NCBI GenBank assembly: GCA_017644425.1
Contig: JAEPLN010000001.1
Span: forward strand, 558,001 to 622,000
From: Prochlorococcus marinus CUG1433
Lineage (GTDB): Bacteria; Cyanobacteriota; Cyanobacteriia; PCC-6307; Cyanobiaceae
Direction of reading: 5' to 3'
DNA: 64,000 bases
Part shown: positions 54,786 to 64,000 of the stretch, piece by piece
Position numbering within the stretch: the first letter of the stretch is position 1
How the letters are laid out: the number at the start of each line of letters is the position of its first letter
Position numbers and translations under genes: made by a program
The notes under the pieces: generated by a model
The model's database searches: none
What the model was told of the DNA's origin: nothing
Seen by the model: the letters and a program-made list of their open reading frames with translations, nothing else

Positions 54786-56957
54786 TTACATTTTTACAAC
54801 CTCTCCAACCTTGTACCATTTATCCTTTAGAACATTTTCATATTTACGATTGCAACTAATCAACAAGGGGCCACATGTTTGAGGATCTAATAGTAATGAT
54901 ATTCTCTCGTTAAAAGTCTCTTGATCTAATGAATTTTCGTTTAAAAAATTAATTATTCTTTTTTGCTTTTTTACTTTATAAATTTTGTCAAAAATTTCTT
55001 TATTAGATTCAAAGAAAGTACTTTTAACATCTTTTCTTATTAATTCAAATACTCCAGGATAAGCTTTAAATGCAAATAAATCTAATAAAACTTTTAGTGG
55101 CTCAAGATTATTGCTTTGCCTATATAAATTAGATGATTCAACCATTTCTTTAAGATGTCCAATAAATCCATATCCAGTAATGTCAGTCGCAGCATTAACT
55201 AATGATTCTTTAAATTGATTTTGAAAAAGATAAATTTCATCAATCAAATATTGCTGACTCTTTACTAAATTATTAATCACTTCAGAAGAACTACCTAGCA
55301 TATTAATATTTTGCATTTGACCGGCAAAGTAAATCCCAACGCCGAGAGGTCTAGACATCATGAGAATATCTCCAATATTCATTCCAGATTTAAGCCATGG
55401 TTTTAATCCATTTTTTAACATCCCTTGAACTGTTAAAGAAATATCTATTCCCAATGAATAAGGTTTATTTACGAAACTTCTTGCCTCGAAAGTATGGCCT
55501 CCAAGTAATTCACCTCCATGATCCTCAACTGTTGATTTAATACCTTGAAGTGATTGAGAAAAGAGGTAACTCTGAAATTCCCTTTCAACTTTTGGTAATG
55601 AAATTAAAGCCTGCGCAGATGAAAGTTTTGCTCCGCTTGCCCACAAATCTGAGCAAGCATGCAAAGTAGTAATTTTTGCATTAAGCCAAGGATCACTTAC
55701 CAAAGCAGGAAATCCATCTACACTTTGCAAGATAATATCTTGACCATTTTGATATATCTCAACTGAATCTTCAGGTGATAAGGCAAAAGAATTTAAATTA
55801 GAATTTATTAATGATTTATTCAAAACAAACTGAGGAATTTTAGCTGCACATCCTCTGCAATCATTCAATGAAATATTTTTTTCACTACTTTTCATAATTA
55901 GCCTTTTTGATCTGAACTTTGTAATAAAGTTGAGATCAATTTTATGCTTTAAAATCCAAAAAATAAAAGAAGGGCCGAAAACAAAATTGCGATAAATAGC
56001 AAAAGCCTTTGGATGATGGCTTGGAAATATATTTACTATTTGTAATCCGATCTTTTGAGGAAACCACTTTTTTAATGATCTCCCTTCTATATCTTTTTTA
56101 AGATTTTGTACTAGTGTATTTACAACTTTTACTGCAAAAACTCCCGATGCTGGTCTTTTTGCGGAACCTACAACTGCGCAATCACCGACAGCAAAGATTC
56201 CAGAGAAACTTTTTATCTGTAAATTCTGATTTGTAATTATTCTGCCATAAGAATCCGAATCTAATATTTTTTTTTGTGCCCATAACGGAGATGTATTTCC
56301 AGTACATAAAAGAATCTTGCCATAATCAAAATTAAGTTTTTCAACTATATCAATATTGGAATTCCGTAAACTTTTTAGAATTGTATTATTTATTTTTCTT
56401 GAATCACATAATAGTTTTAAAGGTCTATATCCCCATCTTTTTCTTAAAGCATATGATAATTCAATTGCAGCAAGGCCACTCCCAACAACTACAAATGGAA
56501 GTTCATTAACTGAATCAAAAATGTCCTCTTTTAGTATTGAGTCATAAGCGCTTAAAAAAGGTTTAATTGAAAAAGCATTTCGATTTTTAACTAGTGATTC
56601 AAATTCTTTTGGAATTATTGTTTGACTTCCATAATTAAGCACCAACTTTGAATAGTTAACTGAAGGTCTATTATTTAAAACAATTTTCTTTAAATTGAAA
56701 TCAATATCCTTCACCTCTTCCTCTATAAAAGATACTTTTGCATTTTTTGCTAAAGATTTTATATCGATTAAACTCTCTTCTAAAGTGATTGATTTTGAAA
56801 TCACCGATGGGAATATAGCTGAATAAACCAAATGAGAATCTCTAGATATAATTGAAACAGGAATTTCTGGCATTAATTTCGGAAACATTAACCATTTCTT
56901 CAATAAAGAAACATTTGAGTGTCCTCCTCCAATTAGTACCAGATGATTAAAAGCCAT
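54786..56957 (-). CDS. selD: NADH-dehydrogenase-like / selenophosphate synthase fusion
   Basis: 723 residues. Residues 1-345: NDH-2-like flavoprotein (LVLIGGGHSNVSLLK, FVVVGSGLAAIELSYAL, GIFAVGDCAV). Residues about 360-723: SelD with DCRGCAAKIPQF, where Cys370 and Lys373 match the catalytic Cys17/Lys20 of the E. coli enzyme (the second Cys is Ala). The fusion is known in cyanobacteria, algae and other bacteria. It makes selenophosphate from selenide and ATP. Starts 10 bp from mtnP, which is divergent. Confidence 0.9.
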   Translation of the reverse strand: MAFNHLVLIGGGHSNVSLLKKWLMFPKLMPEIPVSIISRDSHLVYSAIFPSVISKSITLEESLIDIKSLAKNAKVSFIEEEVKDIDFNLKKIVLNNRPSVNYSKLVLNYGSQTIIPKEFESLVKNRNAFSIKPFLSAYDSILKEDIFDSVNELPFVVVGSGLAAIELSYALRKRWGYRPLKLLCDSRKINNTILKSLRNSNIDIVEKLNFDYGKILLCTGNTSPLWAQKKILDSDSYGRIITNQNLQIKSFSGIFAVGDCAVVGSAKRPASGVFAVKVVNTLVQNLKKDIEGRSLKKWFPQKIGLQIVNIFPSHHPKAFAIYRNFVFGPSFIFWILKHKIDLNFITKFRSKRLIMKSSEKNISLNDCRGCAAKIPQFVLNKSLINSNLNSFALSPEDSVEIYQNGQDIILQSVDGFPALVSDPWLNAKITTLHACSDLWASGAKLSSAQALISLPKVEREFQSYLFSQSLQGIKSTVEDHGGELLGGHTFEARSFVNKPYSLGIDISLTVQGMLKNGLKPWLKSGMNIGDILMMSRPLGVGIYFAGQMQNINMLGSSSEVINNLVKSQQYLIDEIYLFQNQFKESLVNAATDITGYGFIGHLKEMVESSNLYRQSNNLEPLKVLLDLFAFKAYPGVFELIRKDVKSTFFESNKEIFDKIYKVKKQKRIINFLNENSLDQETFNERISLLLDPQTCGPLLISCNRKYENVLKDKWYKVGEVVKM

Positions 56958-56967
56958 TTACATTACT

Positions 56968-57861
56968 ATGAATAAAGAACATTTATTACCAATTGAAAAA
57001 TCAAAATTAGGAGTGATTGGTGGAAGTGGATTTTATTCAATGGATCAACTAGAGTACTTAAGAGAATTAGAAATCAATACTCCCTATGGTAAACCTTCTG
57101 ATTCAATAAAAGTATATAATCTTGGAAACCTAGAGATAGCATTTATTCCTAGACATGGCAGGTCACATAGTTTAAATCCTTCTGAAATCCCATACAAAGC
57201 TAATATTTGGGCTCTAAGATCAATAGGAGTAAGATGGATTATTGCCCCATCAGCAGTTGGTTCATTACAAGAACAGATAAGGCCACTTGATATAGTGGTT
57301 CCAGATCAATTTATAGACCGAACAAAAAATAGACCAGCAACCTTCTTTAACGAGGGGGCTGTTGCTCATGTAACGATGGGAGATCCCTTCTGCACAAATT
57401 TATCACGTATATTAAGTGAAATAGGAGAAAAAAATATTCCTGGCGGTAGACAATTACATAGAGGGGGTACCTATCTCGCAATGGAAGGTCCTGCTTTCTC
57501 AACTAGAGCAGAATCTAATTTATATAGGAGTTGGGGATGTTCAATAATTGGAATGACGAACCACACAGAAGCAAGATTAGCTAAAGAAGCTGAAATAGCT
57601 TACTCCTCATTATCTATGGTTACTGATTATGATTGCTGGCATCAAACTCATCAAGAAGTTTCTGTAGAGATGGTTTTGGATAATCTTAGATCAAATACTG
57701 AAGTGGCTAATAGAATAATATTTGAAGTAGCTAAATTAATTGAAAAAGAAAGACCAAAAAGTAAGTCTCATTTTTCATTAAAAGATGGATTGATAACCCA
57801 AAAAGAGAATATCCCAAGCTCCACGATAGAGAAACTAGGGATATTTACTGATTCTTATTAG
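56968..57861 (+). CDS. mtnP: S-methyl-5'-thioadenosine phosphorylase
   Basis: 297 residues. GVIGGSGFYSMDQLEYL, IPRHGRSHSLNPSEIPYKAN, LAMEGPAFSTRAESN and GMTNHTEARLAKEA are family signatures. It cleaves MTA (from SAM-derived polyamines or lactones) to adenine and methylthioribose-1-phosphate. Divergent from the SelD fusion gene; ends 43 bp before psbJ on the other strand. Confidence 0.94.
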   Translation: MNKEHLLPIEKSKLGVIGGSGFYSMDQLEYLRELEINTPYGKPSDSIKVYNLGNLEIAFIPRHGRSHSLNPSEIPYKANIWALRSIGVRWIIAPSAVGSLQEQIRPLDIVVPDQFIDRTKNRPATFFNEGAVAHVTMGDPFCTNLSRILSEIGEKNIPGGRQLHRGGTYLAMEGPAFSTRAESNLYRSWGCSIIGMTNHTEARLAKEAEIAYSSLSMVTDYDCWHQTHQEVSVEMVLDNLRSNTEVANRIIFEVAKLIEKERPKSKSHFSLKDGLITQKENIPSSTIEKLGIFTDSY

Positions 57862-57903
57862 GTTTATATTTATAAGTGATTATATGGTCAAGGTAAGGAT
57901 TTG

Positions 57904-58101
57904 TTAGCCTCCACCTCCAACCCCTTGGTATGAACCGTAGAAAAATATACCTAAAACGAAGATAACTGCAATTCCACCTGCTGTAGCAACAAGCCATAGG
58001 GGAAGGGTTCCTTCTGTCCATCTTCTTTCCCATGCAACTGCTGGTCTACCGTCGGGAAGTCTATCTGGAATTCTTCCATCAGGTCCTTTTAATTTACTCA
58101 T
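57904..58101 (-). CDS. psbJ: Photosystem II protein J (PsbJ)
   Basis: 65 residues. Helix [19 protein letters not shown], then [14 protein letters not shown]; the N-terminus is longer and basic ([18 protein letters not shown]) as in marine picocyanobacteria. PsbJ is a one-helix PSII subunit near cytochrome b559. Last gene of the psbEFLJ operon. Confidence 0.97.
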   Translation of the reverse strand: MSKLKGPDGRIPDRLPDGRPAVAWERRWTEGTLPLWLVATAGGIAVIFVLGIFFYGSYQGVGGGG

Positions 58102-58110
58102 AGTTTTAAT

Positions 58111-58230
58111 TTAATTGAAAAAGTAACTGGAAAATAAAATTCCCAATACAAATACTGATAGTAAGCCTAAGTAAAGGCTTGTACGATTAAGTTCAACTGG
58201 AACTTTGTTAGGATTTTCGTTTACTTGCAT
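58111..58230 (-). CDS. psbL: Photosystem II protein L (PsbL)
   Basis: 39 residues from ATG 58230: [20 protein letters not shown] then [19 protein letters not shown]. Needed for QA function and PSII dimerisation. 9 bp before psbJ; 11 bp after psbF. Its frame continues upstream without a stop to about 58323, but the ATG at 58230 gives the standard length. Confidence 0.97.
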
Positions 58231-58241
58231 GATAGTTAAAT

Positions 58242-58388
58242 TTATCGGGCTACAAATTGCATAGCAGCAATAGAACCTAGAAAAAATACTGATGGAATAG
58301 CTAGAGCATGAACTGCTAGCCAACGGACAGTAAATATAGGATAAACGCGGACTTCAGCAGCCTGCATTGGAGCTTGAGAATTAGTCAT
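58242..58388 (-). CDS. psbF: Cytochrome b559 beta subunit (PsbF)
   Basis: 48 residues from ATG 58388: [20 protein letters not shown] then [16 protein letters not shown]; His in WLAVHAL ligates the heme with that of PsbE. Overlooked by length cut-offs but complete. Second gene of psbEFLJ, 2 bp after psbE. Confidence 0.97.
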
Positions 58389-58390
58389 TG

Positions 58391-58639
58391 TTATTTTGTT
58401 CTTAAATCTAGTTGAGATTTAGCTTCATATCTTTGTGTTACGACAGGTGCCTTAGATTCAGATGATTGGAAATAACTATCTGGTCGAGGAGTTCCGAAAG
58501 CATCGTAGGCTAAGCCTGTATATACAAATAAGAAGCCTGCTATAAAGATAGCTGGTAATGTTACTGCATGAATAATCCAGTATCTAATACTGGTGATTAT
58601 TTCAAAGAATGGGCGTTCACCCGTTGAACCTGCGGCCAT
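58391..58639 (-). CDS. psbE: Cytochrome b559 alpha subunit (PsbE)
   Basis: 82 residues from ATG 58639 ([20 protein letters not shown]); a start at 58645 would add only two residues. Heme His in [16 protein letters not shown]. It is required for PSII assembly. First gene of psbEFLJ, 137 bp after ycf48. Confidence 0.97.
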
Positions 58640-58775
58640 AATCACAAATGTTTACCCTATGATCTTACAGTGTAAAATCATAAGTTCGCGAAGAAATTAA
58701 CAGGTTGGTTACAGACAGTTGCTAAATCTTTCAAAAATTAATTTTTTTTTTACTATTTGCTCGAGTTATTTAAAA

Positions 58776-59792
58776 TTAGCTATTCCATTTAAGGATATAA
58801 CCACGCTCGCCAAGTACAAATCCTTTTTGATTGTTTAAAGCATCCTTATCAAGGAAAACTATTTTAATGTAGTTTGTTGGTAATTCAGAAGCAATAGGAT
58901 CTTTATTCCAAGTTTTACCTTGATCTTTACTTACTATTAAAGTTCCATTACCCCCGCCAGCCCATATATCTCCATTTGGATCCCATCCCATGTCTAGATA
59001 ATTGTATCCATTAAGAATGGGTATAATAGGCTTGGACCAATTTTCTAGATCATTATTATCTTGATTAAATCTAATTTCTGCTCCTCTAGAAAGCATCCAT
59101 AAACTTCCTTCTGGATTAAAACCAATACTTTGAACTCTTTTGCTACTTGCTCTTTGATGAGCTATCCATGCATCACTGTCATTTTCCAAAGTAGAAAAGA
59201 AATTACCTAAACTACTTACACTGACATAATCTCCTTTATTAGTTCTTCTTAAATCTCTTACACCTCCAGAACCAGATGCATCTACAACTTTTGCATTCCA
59301 TGATTCACCACTATCTGATGTTTCATAAATAGCACCTGCGGTGGTAGCCAACTCTGCAACACTAGCATCGACAGTTGTTATTAAAAATGGTTGGCCTGGT
59401 AATTTGTTACCTAGAGATAAACGTGTCCAATTCTTTCCTGCATCAAGTGTATGCATAACTAATGAAGGCTGACCTATTAACCATCCCTCTTCCCCTTTAA
59501 AATCAATATCTAGAAGACGAAAGTTCTCTTCACTTGGTAAATCTAAATTCCTTTTTTCCCAAGTTTCTCCTCCATCATTAGATTCCATAATAAGTCTATT
59601 AGAACCTACTAAGAAACCATGATTATCATCTATAAAATCAACATCTAAAGCATTAGCCTGATCTTCAAACTGAATTGTTTTCCAAGGGCTGCTTTCACTC
59701 ATCTTGACACCTGTAGATGAACAACTGCTTAAAACAAAACAGAGAACTACAGATAAAAGAAGATTAGGAATACTGGTAAAAAAATTTTTCAT
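58776..59792 (-). CDS. ycf48: Photosystem II assembly factor Ycf48 (HCF136-like)
   Basis: 338 residues. Lipoprotein signal with lipobox LSSC (Cys24). Seven-bladed propeller repeats such as [20 protein letters not shown] and [11 protein letters not shown] (Asp-box-like). Ycf48 assists D1 maturation and early PSII assembly in the lumen. Follows rubA and precedes psbEFLJ, the conserved order in cyanobacteria. Confidence 0.96.
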   Translation of the reverse strand: MKNFFTSIPNLLLSVVLCFVLSSCSSTGVKMSESSPWKTIQFEDQANALDVDFIDDNHGFLVGSNRLIMESNDGGETWEKRNLDLPSEENFRLLDIDFKGEEGWLIGQPSLVMHTLDAGKNWTRLSLGNKLPGQPFLITTVDASVAELATTAGAIYETSDSGESWNAKVVDASGSGGVRDLRRTNKGDYVSVSSLGNFFSTLENDSDAWIAHQRASSKRVQSIGFNPEGSLWMLSRGAEIRFNQDNNDLENWSKPIIPILNGYNYLDMGWDPNGDIWAGGGNGTLIVSKDQGKTWNKDPIASELPTNYIKIVFLDKDALNNQKGFVLGERGYILKWNS

Positions 59793-59801
59793 TTAATTAT
59801 A

Positions 59802-60230
59802 TTAATGCAAAGAGTACAAAGAAAGGAACATTGCAGCAGCAAACGCCAACCCACCAAAAATTAATATATTTTTTTGGCCAGGAGGTAAACTATTAAAACC
59901 AAACCCATAAACTAAATTCTCTTCAAAACCACTAGGTTTAGATTTAGGACCTATATCCTTATAAAAGTTTTTACCGGCTCGACAAACAGGGCAAGCGAAG
60001 GTATCCCCATCTAACTCTGAAAAAGGCGTATTTTTAGGTATGTTTAATTTCTTATTTCCTTCAGACGGATCATAAATGTATCCACAACTTCTACATTCGA
60101 ATCTATTTTGTTCTAAATTAACAGAAGATTGTTCAACATCTAATCCCAAAGGGTTTTCAGAAAGTTTCTCTTTCTCAAAATTTTCAACTATTTTGTTTTC
60201 CTCAGAGGCTGGTTGAATGTTCTCACTCAC
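59802..60230 (-). CDS. rubA: Membrane-anchored rubredoxin RubA
   Basis: 142 residues. A long N-terminal region then FECRSCGYIYDP...FACPVCRAG with Cys46, Cys49, Cys80, Cys83 (Fe-4Cys), and a C-terminal helix (KNILIFGGLAFAAAMFLSLY). RubA acts with Ycf48 in early PSII assembly. First gene of the rubA-ycf48-psbEFLJ cluster; it faces ndhC divergently with 76 bp between. Confidence 0.95.
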   Translation of the reverse strand: MSENIQPASEENKIVENFEKEKLSENPLGLDVEQSSVNLEQNRFECRSCGYIYDPSEGNKKLNIPKNTPFSELDGDTFACPVCRAGKNFYKDIGPKSKPSGFEENLVYGFGFNSLPPGQKNILIFGGLAFAAAMFLSLYSLH

Positions 60231-60306
60231 GGTTTATTATTATTCTTTAAGAACTTTAAAAGATTTTGCTTAATTAAGCGACTTTTATTCAAAATTAATT
60301 TTTAAG

Positions 60307-60669
60307 ATGTTTGTATTATCTGGCTATGAATATTTTTTAGGATTCCTTCTAATCGCCGCAGCTGTTCCAGTATTAGCTCTAGTTACTAATCTCATAGTTG
60401 CCCCAAAAGGCAGAACTGGGGAAAGAAAGCTTACATATGAATCTGGAATGGAGCCTATAGGAGGAGCATGGATTCAATTTAATATTCGTTATTACATGTT
60501 TGCCCTTGTTTTCGTTATATTTGATGTAGAAACAGTATTTCTTTATCCTTGGGCTGTTGCCTTCAATAGATTAGGCTTACTAGCTTTTATTGAGGCATTA
60601 ATTTTCATTGCAATACTTGTCATTGCTCTGGCATACGCATGGAGAAAAGGTGCATTAGAATGGAGTTAA
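60307..60669 (+). CDS. ndhC: NAD(P)H-quinone oxidoreductase subunit 3 (NdhC)
   Basis: 120 residues, three helices; [20 protein letters not shown] and [18 protein letters not shown] are the NuoA/NdhC signatures. Part of the thylakoid NDH-1 complex, which handles cyclic electron flow and respiration. First gene of ndhC-ndhK-ndhJ; ndhK starts 4 bp later. Confidence 0.97.
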   Translation: MFVLSGYEYFLGFLLIAAAVPVLALVTNLIVAPKGRTGERKLTYESGMEPIGGAWIQFNIRYYMFALVFVIFDVETVFLYPWAVAFNRLGLLAFIEALIFIAILVIALAYAWRKGALEWS

Positions 60670-60673
60670 AAAA

Positions 60674-61408
60674 TTGAATCCACAATTATCCCCAAAAGCA
60701 ATAAGAGAAATTAGAGAAGGTACTTGTAACCCTCTTGGTGCTCCTCAAGTCACGACAGATTTAAGCGAAAATATTATACTCACAAGTCTAGACGATCTTC
60801 ACAATTGGGCTAGATTAAGTAGTCTATGGCCCTTACTATACGGAACAGCTTGTTGCTTTATAGAATTTGCTGCCTTAATCGGATCTAGATTTGATTTTGA
60901 TAGATTTGGATTAGTACCAAGAAGCTCTCCAAGGCAAGCTGATTTGCTTATAGTTGCAGGAACAGTAACCATGAAGATGGCTCCCGCCTTGGTAAGACTT
61001 TATGAACAGATGCCTGAGCCAAAATATGTGATTGCTATGGGCGCTTGTACAATCACAGGAGGTATGTTTAGCGCAGACTCTACCACTGCGGTAAGAGGCG
61101 TTGATAAATTAATACCAGTTGATTTATACCTCCCTGGATGTCCACCAAGGCCTGAAGCAATTTTTGATGCTGTGATCAAATTAAGAAAGAAAGTGGGCAA
61201 TGAATCAATTTTGGAGCGCACAAAGACTGAGCAAACTCACAGGTACATAACAGCAAATCATGAAATGAATCTTGTCTTCTCAGAAAATACAGGTGAATAT
61301 CTAAACAAAACTTCAGATAAAGTCATTCCTTCCTCTAAACAAGAAAAAATAACTGAATCATCTGGGATCACCGAAGAAGCTAAAATTATCAACACAGAAC
61401 AAGATTAA
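60674..61408 (+). CDS. ndhK: NAD(P)H-quinone oxidoreductase subunit K (NdhK)
   Basis: 244 residues, TTG start at 60674. [13 protein letters not shown] (Cys60, Cys61), [14 protein letters not shown] and [14 protein letters not shown] supply the four Cys of the N2 4Fe-4S cluster. The C-terminal 60 residues are a polar extension. Overlaps ndhJ by 1 bp (TAATG). Confidence 0.96.
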   Translation: MNPQLSPKAIREIREGTCNPLGAPQVTTDLSENIILTSLDDLHNWARLSSLWPLLYGTACCFIEFAALIGSRFDFDRFGLVPRSSPRQADLLIVAGTVTMKMAPALVRLYEQMPEPKYVIAMGACTITGGMFSADSTTAVRGVDKLIPVDLYLPGCPPRPEAIFDAVIKLRKKVGNESILERTKTEQTHRYITANHEMNLVFSENTGEYLNKTSDKVIPSSKQEKITESSGITEEAKIINTEQD

Positions 61409-61938
61409 TGTTAAAAGACGGTTTAGAAAAATCCTCAGATTTCTCGATAGAAAAAGGAGGATTTGTAAGTCAAAATTTATCCAAAGATGGAATCCCTAAT
61501 CAATCATTAGAAAATGATCACATTGGAGTAGAGAATATTTCTGTGGAAGCTAGCAAATTATATGAAGCAGTATCAGCTTTAAGAAATTACGGTTTCAACT
61601 ATCTCCAATGTCAAGGTGGCTATGATGAGGGGCCAGGTAAAAATCTTGTTAGTTTCTACCATTTTATAACTGTTGATGACTTACAAAAAATAGAAAAGAT
61701 TCAAGAAGTTAGATTAAAAGTCTTCTTAAAAAGAGACTCTGATTTGTCAATTCCTAGTTTGTACAGAATTTTCAAAGGAAGCGATTGGCAAGAAAGAGAA
61801 ACCTATGACATGTATGGAATTAATTTTATTGATCATCCGAATCCTAAAAGACTTTTAATGCCTGAAGACTGGAGAGGTTGGCCTTTAAGAAAAGACTATA
61901 TTCAACCAGACTTTTATGAATTACAAGATGCGTATTAA
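61408..61938 (+). CDS. ndhJ: NAD(P)H-quinone oxidoreductase subunit J (NdhJ)
   Basis: 176 residues. [32 protein letters not shown] and [19 protein letters not shown] are the NuoC signatures; [14 protein letters not shown] follows. Hydrophilic arm subunit. Its stop overlaps the next gene (minus strand) by 4 bp. Confidence 0.96.
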   Translation: MLKDGLEKSSDFSIEKGGFVSQNLSKDGIPNQSLENDHIGVENISVEASKLYEAVSALRNYGFNYLQCQGGYDEGPGKNLVSFYHFITVDDLQKIEKIQEVRLKVFLKRDSDLSIPSLYRIFKGSDWQERETYDMYGINFIDHPNPKRLLMPEDWRGWPLRKDYIQPDFYELQDAY

Positions 61939-63320
61939 TTTAATTTCTTTAATTTACGATACATAAAGATAACTGCTCTCGCTAATCTTCTAGGATCATG
62001 TCTGAGAGTTGGAGTTATTCTTTTTGAGTATAAAGGTGCCTGCAAGACATAATAACCCTCAGATAATAATTTTTCTTTATTACATTGGACTGGTTCTGCT
62101 CCTCTACTTTCGTAATAGTCTACTAGTGGGGACTTTTCAAATTGAATCTGTGACAAAATAGCATTAAAAATTCGAGTATTAACTCCAAAATTTGATAGTT
62201 GTTTTTCTATCGATTTTATGTGCCTGTAAACATCAAGTCCATCTGTTTCTCCAGGCTGAGTCATCAAATTACTTATATAAATTTTAGGAGCATTACTTTG
62301 CAATAAAGCATCCACAATCTCTGGTACCAACAAATTCGGCAGCAAAGAAGTGTATAAACTCCCTGGTCCCAGAACAATTAAATCAGCCTCTTTTATGTAT
62401 TCTAGAGCACTTGGAAGAGCAGGGGGATTTTCTGGTAAGTAACCAATTCTTGAAATTAATTTTTTCGATTTACTGATATTACTTTCGCCAAAAATTTTTT
62501 CACCGTCCTCTAATTCAGCCCATAACATAACATCAATATTAGTTGCAGGTAAAACTTGCCCTTGTACCGCCAGAACCTTACTAGAGGCTTGTACTGCTTT
62601 TTCTAAACTACCGGTAATAGTTGTTAAAGCTGACAAGAATAGATTTCCAAAACTATGTCCCTCTAGACCACTTCCTCCTGAAAATCTATATTGAAATAAT
62701 CTAGTTAAAATAGGTTCTTCATTGGATAATGCTGCCAAACAATTCCTAATATCTCCTGGAGGTTGCACACCAAGTTGTTTTCTAAGAATTCCACTACTGC
62801 CCCCATCATCAGACACGGTTACGATTGCTGTAATATTACTGCTGTAATTTTTTAAACCTTTTAATAAAGTTGATAACCCTGTGCCACCACCAATTGCAAC
62901 AATATTAGGGCCTCTATTTAATTTGCTTTTGGTTCTTAATGCATCAACTAAAAATGTACTTTTTTCTGGAACAAGTGCTTTTTGAATAGAATTAATACTT
63001 CTATTTTGTCCAATGCCTATTAATAAAATTCCAATAACAAAAATTAATGGCCCAAGTAATGAAATAGGAATGATACTAGTTAAACCTGTCATTAGCCAGA
63101 AAAATACTTCAATCAGCCAATAAAGTGGTCTTAAATTCGTCCAAATTGCCAAGCCAAATAATGAAGTCAAAAAACCTATTGCCGATGTAATCATCCATCT
63201 TTTAATTACCAGTCCTGGCAGAAGCCAACTCAAAATTCTTAAAAGTTTATTTAAAAATGCAAATTTGTACTCCTTAAAAAATTTATAGTATTTTTTTTTT
63301 GTATTTTTACGCTTATACAT
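61935..63320 (-). CDS. YvcK/CofD-like protein (gluconeogenesis factor)
   Basis: 461 residues. N-terminal 110 residues hold two or three helices ([34 protein letters not shown]); then [35 protein letters not shown] and [13 protein letters not shown] of the UPF0052/YvcK domain, which binds UDP-GlcNAc in Bacillus. Membrane-anchored form usual in cyanobacteria. Role here unproven. Confidence 0.88.
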   Translation of the reverse strand: MYKRKNTKKKYYKFFKEYKFAFLNKLLRILSWLLPGLVIKRWMITSAIGFLTSLFGLAIWTNLRPLYWLIEVFFWLMTGLTSIIPISLLGPLIFVIGILLIGIGQNRSINSIQKALVPEKSTFLVDALRTKSKLNRGPNIVAIGGGTGLSTLLKGLKNYSSNITAIVTVSDDGGSSGILRKQLGVQPPGDIRNCLAALSNEEPILTRLFQYRFSGGSGLEGHSFGNLFLSALTTITGSLEKAVQASSKVLAVQGQVLPATNIDVMLWAELEDGEKIFGESNISKSKKLISRIGYLPENPPALPSALEYIKEADLIVLGPGSLYTSLLPNLLVPEIVDALLQSNAPKIYISNLMTQPGETDGLDVYRHIKSIEKQLSNFGVNTRIFNAILSQIQFEKSPLVDYYESRGAEPVQCNKEKLLSEGYYVLQAPLYSKRITPTLRHDPRRLARAVIFMYRKLKKLN

Positions 63321-63454
63321 TAAAAACCTCTTAAATTATTCTTTTCAAATTAAAAAAATTAATATTTTTATTATAAATCAAATTAATACATCCTTTTTTT
63401 ATTTCAAAATATAGGCAATATGTAATAGAAGATGACTTTTTCTTAATAAAGCTT

Positions 63455-64000
63455 TTGAAAAACCCAAAGCACGCAGTTAAAACAAAAAACCTCTCAATGA
63501 GCTGGGGAAAAGTTAATGTTCTTAATGAGTTAAATTTTGAACTAAATGATGGAGAAAAATTAGCTATTGTTGGCCCCTCTGGTTCTGGGAAATCAACAAT
63601 TTTAAAAATATTAGCAGGCCTAATTTTACCTACCAAAGGAGAATTAAAAATTTTTGGGGAGAAACAAACATATCTACGACTGGATCAAAATAATCCTCCC
63701 GATGTAAGACTTGTTTTTCAAAATCCAGCTTTATTAGGATCTTTGACTATTGGTGAAAATGTTGGTTTTCTTCTTAATAGAAATAAAAATCTATCGAAAA
63801 AGTTAATTCAAAAAATCGTATCTGAATGTTTAGCTGAGGTAGGTTTATTTAATGTTGAAAATAAACTTCCAAATGAATTAAGTGGAGGGATGCAAAAAAG
63901 GGTAAGTTTTGCCAGAGCTTTAATTACGGATCAAACACTTAACCGAAACACTAAGCCATTATTACTTTTTGATGAGCCGACTGCAGGTCTTGATCCAATT
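63455..64000 (+). CDS. Mla/Ttg2A-type ABC transporter ATP-binding subunit, partial
   Basis: Starts at a TTG at 63455 (KNPKHAVKTKNLSMSWGKV) and runs off the window. Walker A GPSGSGKST, signature LSGGMQKRVSFARAL and Walker B LLLFDEPTAGLDP are present. LSGGMQKR is typical of the MlaF lipid-transport ATPases. Likely retrograde lipid transport to the outer membrane; partner permease lies beyond the edge. Confidence 0.88.
   Translation, partial: MKNPKHAVKTKNLSMSWGKVNVLNELNFELNDGEKLAIVGPSGSGKSTILKILAGLILPTKGELKIFGEKQTYLRLDQNNPPDVRLVFQNPALLGSLTIGENVGFLLNRNKNLSKKLIQKIVSECLAEVGLFNVENKLPNELSGGMQKRVSFARALITDQTLNRNTKPLLLFDEPTAGLDPI

Overview
This window is AT-rich cyanobacterial chromosome, almost certainly from a high-light-adapted Prochlorococcus. 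Pointers to this are the photosynthesis genes (psaE, petBD, psbB, psbT, psbM, psbEFLJ, ycf48, ndhCKJ), several high-light-inducible (hli) genes, a PTOX-type oxidase, a reduced phycoerythrin beta subunit (cpeB) with its lyase cpeS, one rRNA operon with a short 16S-23S spacer (about 540 bp), very short intergenic distances, frequent TTG starts and a strong A/T codon bias. The exact strain cannot be fixed by eye.

Layout. 1-2.3 kb: start of a SIMPL-domain protein, then a compact hli-hli-membrane-protein operon. 2.3-8 kb: a cupin-like DUF985 protein, thiD and tenA (thiamine salvage), a photolyase-family flavoprotein and prolyl iminopeptidase. 7.8-8.6 kb: a gene-poor stretch with outward-facing terminator-like hairpins (possible small RNA) and a decayed gene. 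8.6-21.8 kb: a mosaic of very small, mostly membrane-bound or lineage-specific proteins mixed with a CPBP protease, arfB, prxQ, tatA, an orphan Nif11 protein, a carotenoid-isomerase-like flavoprotein, PTOX, a poly-glutamine mini-protein, a short hli and a DUF3104 protein. 21.8-26.3 kb: GNAT, aldehyde dehydrogenase, LysM protein, psaE and mutM. 26.4-31.4 kb: rRNA operon on the minus strand (16S - tRNA-Ile - tRNA-Ala - 23S - 5S).

32-48 kb is core genome: neutral invertase, petB-petD, ctpA, an HD hydrolase followed by minC-minD-minE, tRNA-Thr, tsaC, prmC, psbM, a 2Fe-2S ferredoxin, psbB-psbT, nrdR, rpsA, metK and a ribulokinase-like sugar kinase. 48-57.9 kb: tRNA-Phe, an adhesin-E-like secreted protein, a TVP38/VTT protein, cpeS facing cpeB, uvrD/pcrA, a CCA/poly(A) polymerase, a large NADH-dehydrogenase/SelD fusion and MTA phosphorylase. 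57.9-64 kb: the photosystem II assembly cluster rubA-ycf48-psbE-psbF-psbL-psbJ, opposed by ndhC-ndhK-ndhJ, then a YvcK-like protein and the start of a Mla-type ABC ATPase cut by the window edge.

Functionally the window is dominated by photosystem II assembly and protection (rubA, Ycf48, CtpA, HLIPs, PTOX as an electron safety valve), core electron transport (b6f, NDH-1) and housekeeping. No CRISPR array, prophage, insertion sequence or obvious new defence system is visible. The most promising unexplained signals are a shared dyad operator upstream of two small genes (18.5 and 21.5 kb), the structured intergenic element at 7.8-8.2 kb, a structured leader at 11.1 kb, the poly-Q mini-protein, and the dense set of mini-membrane proteins between 8.6 and 21.5 kb.
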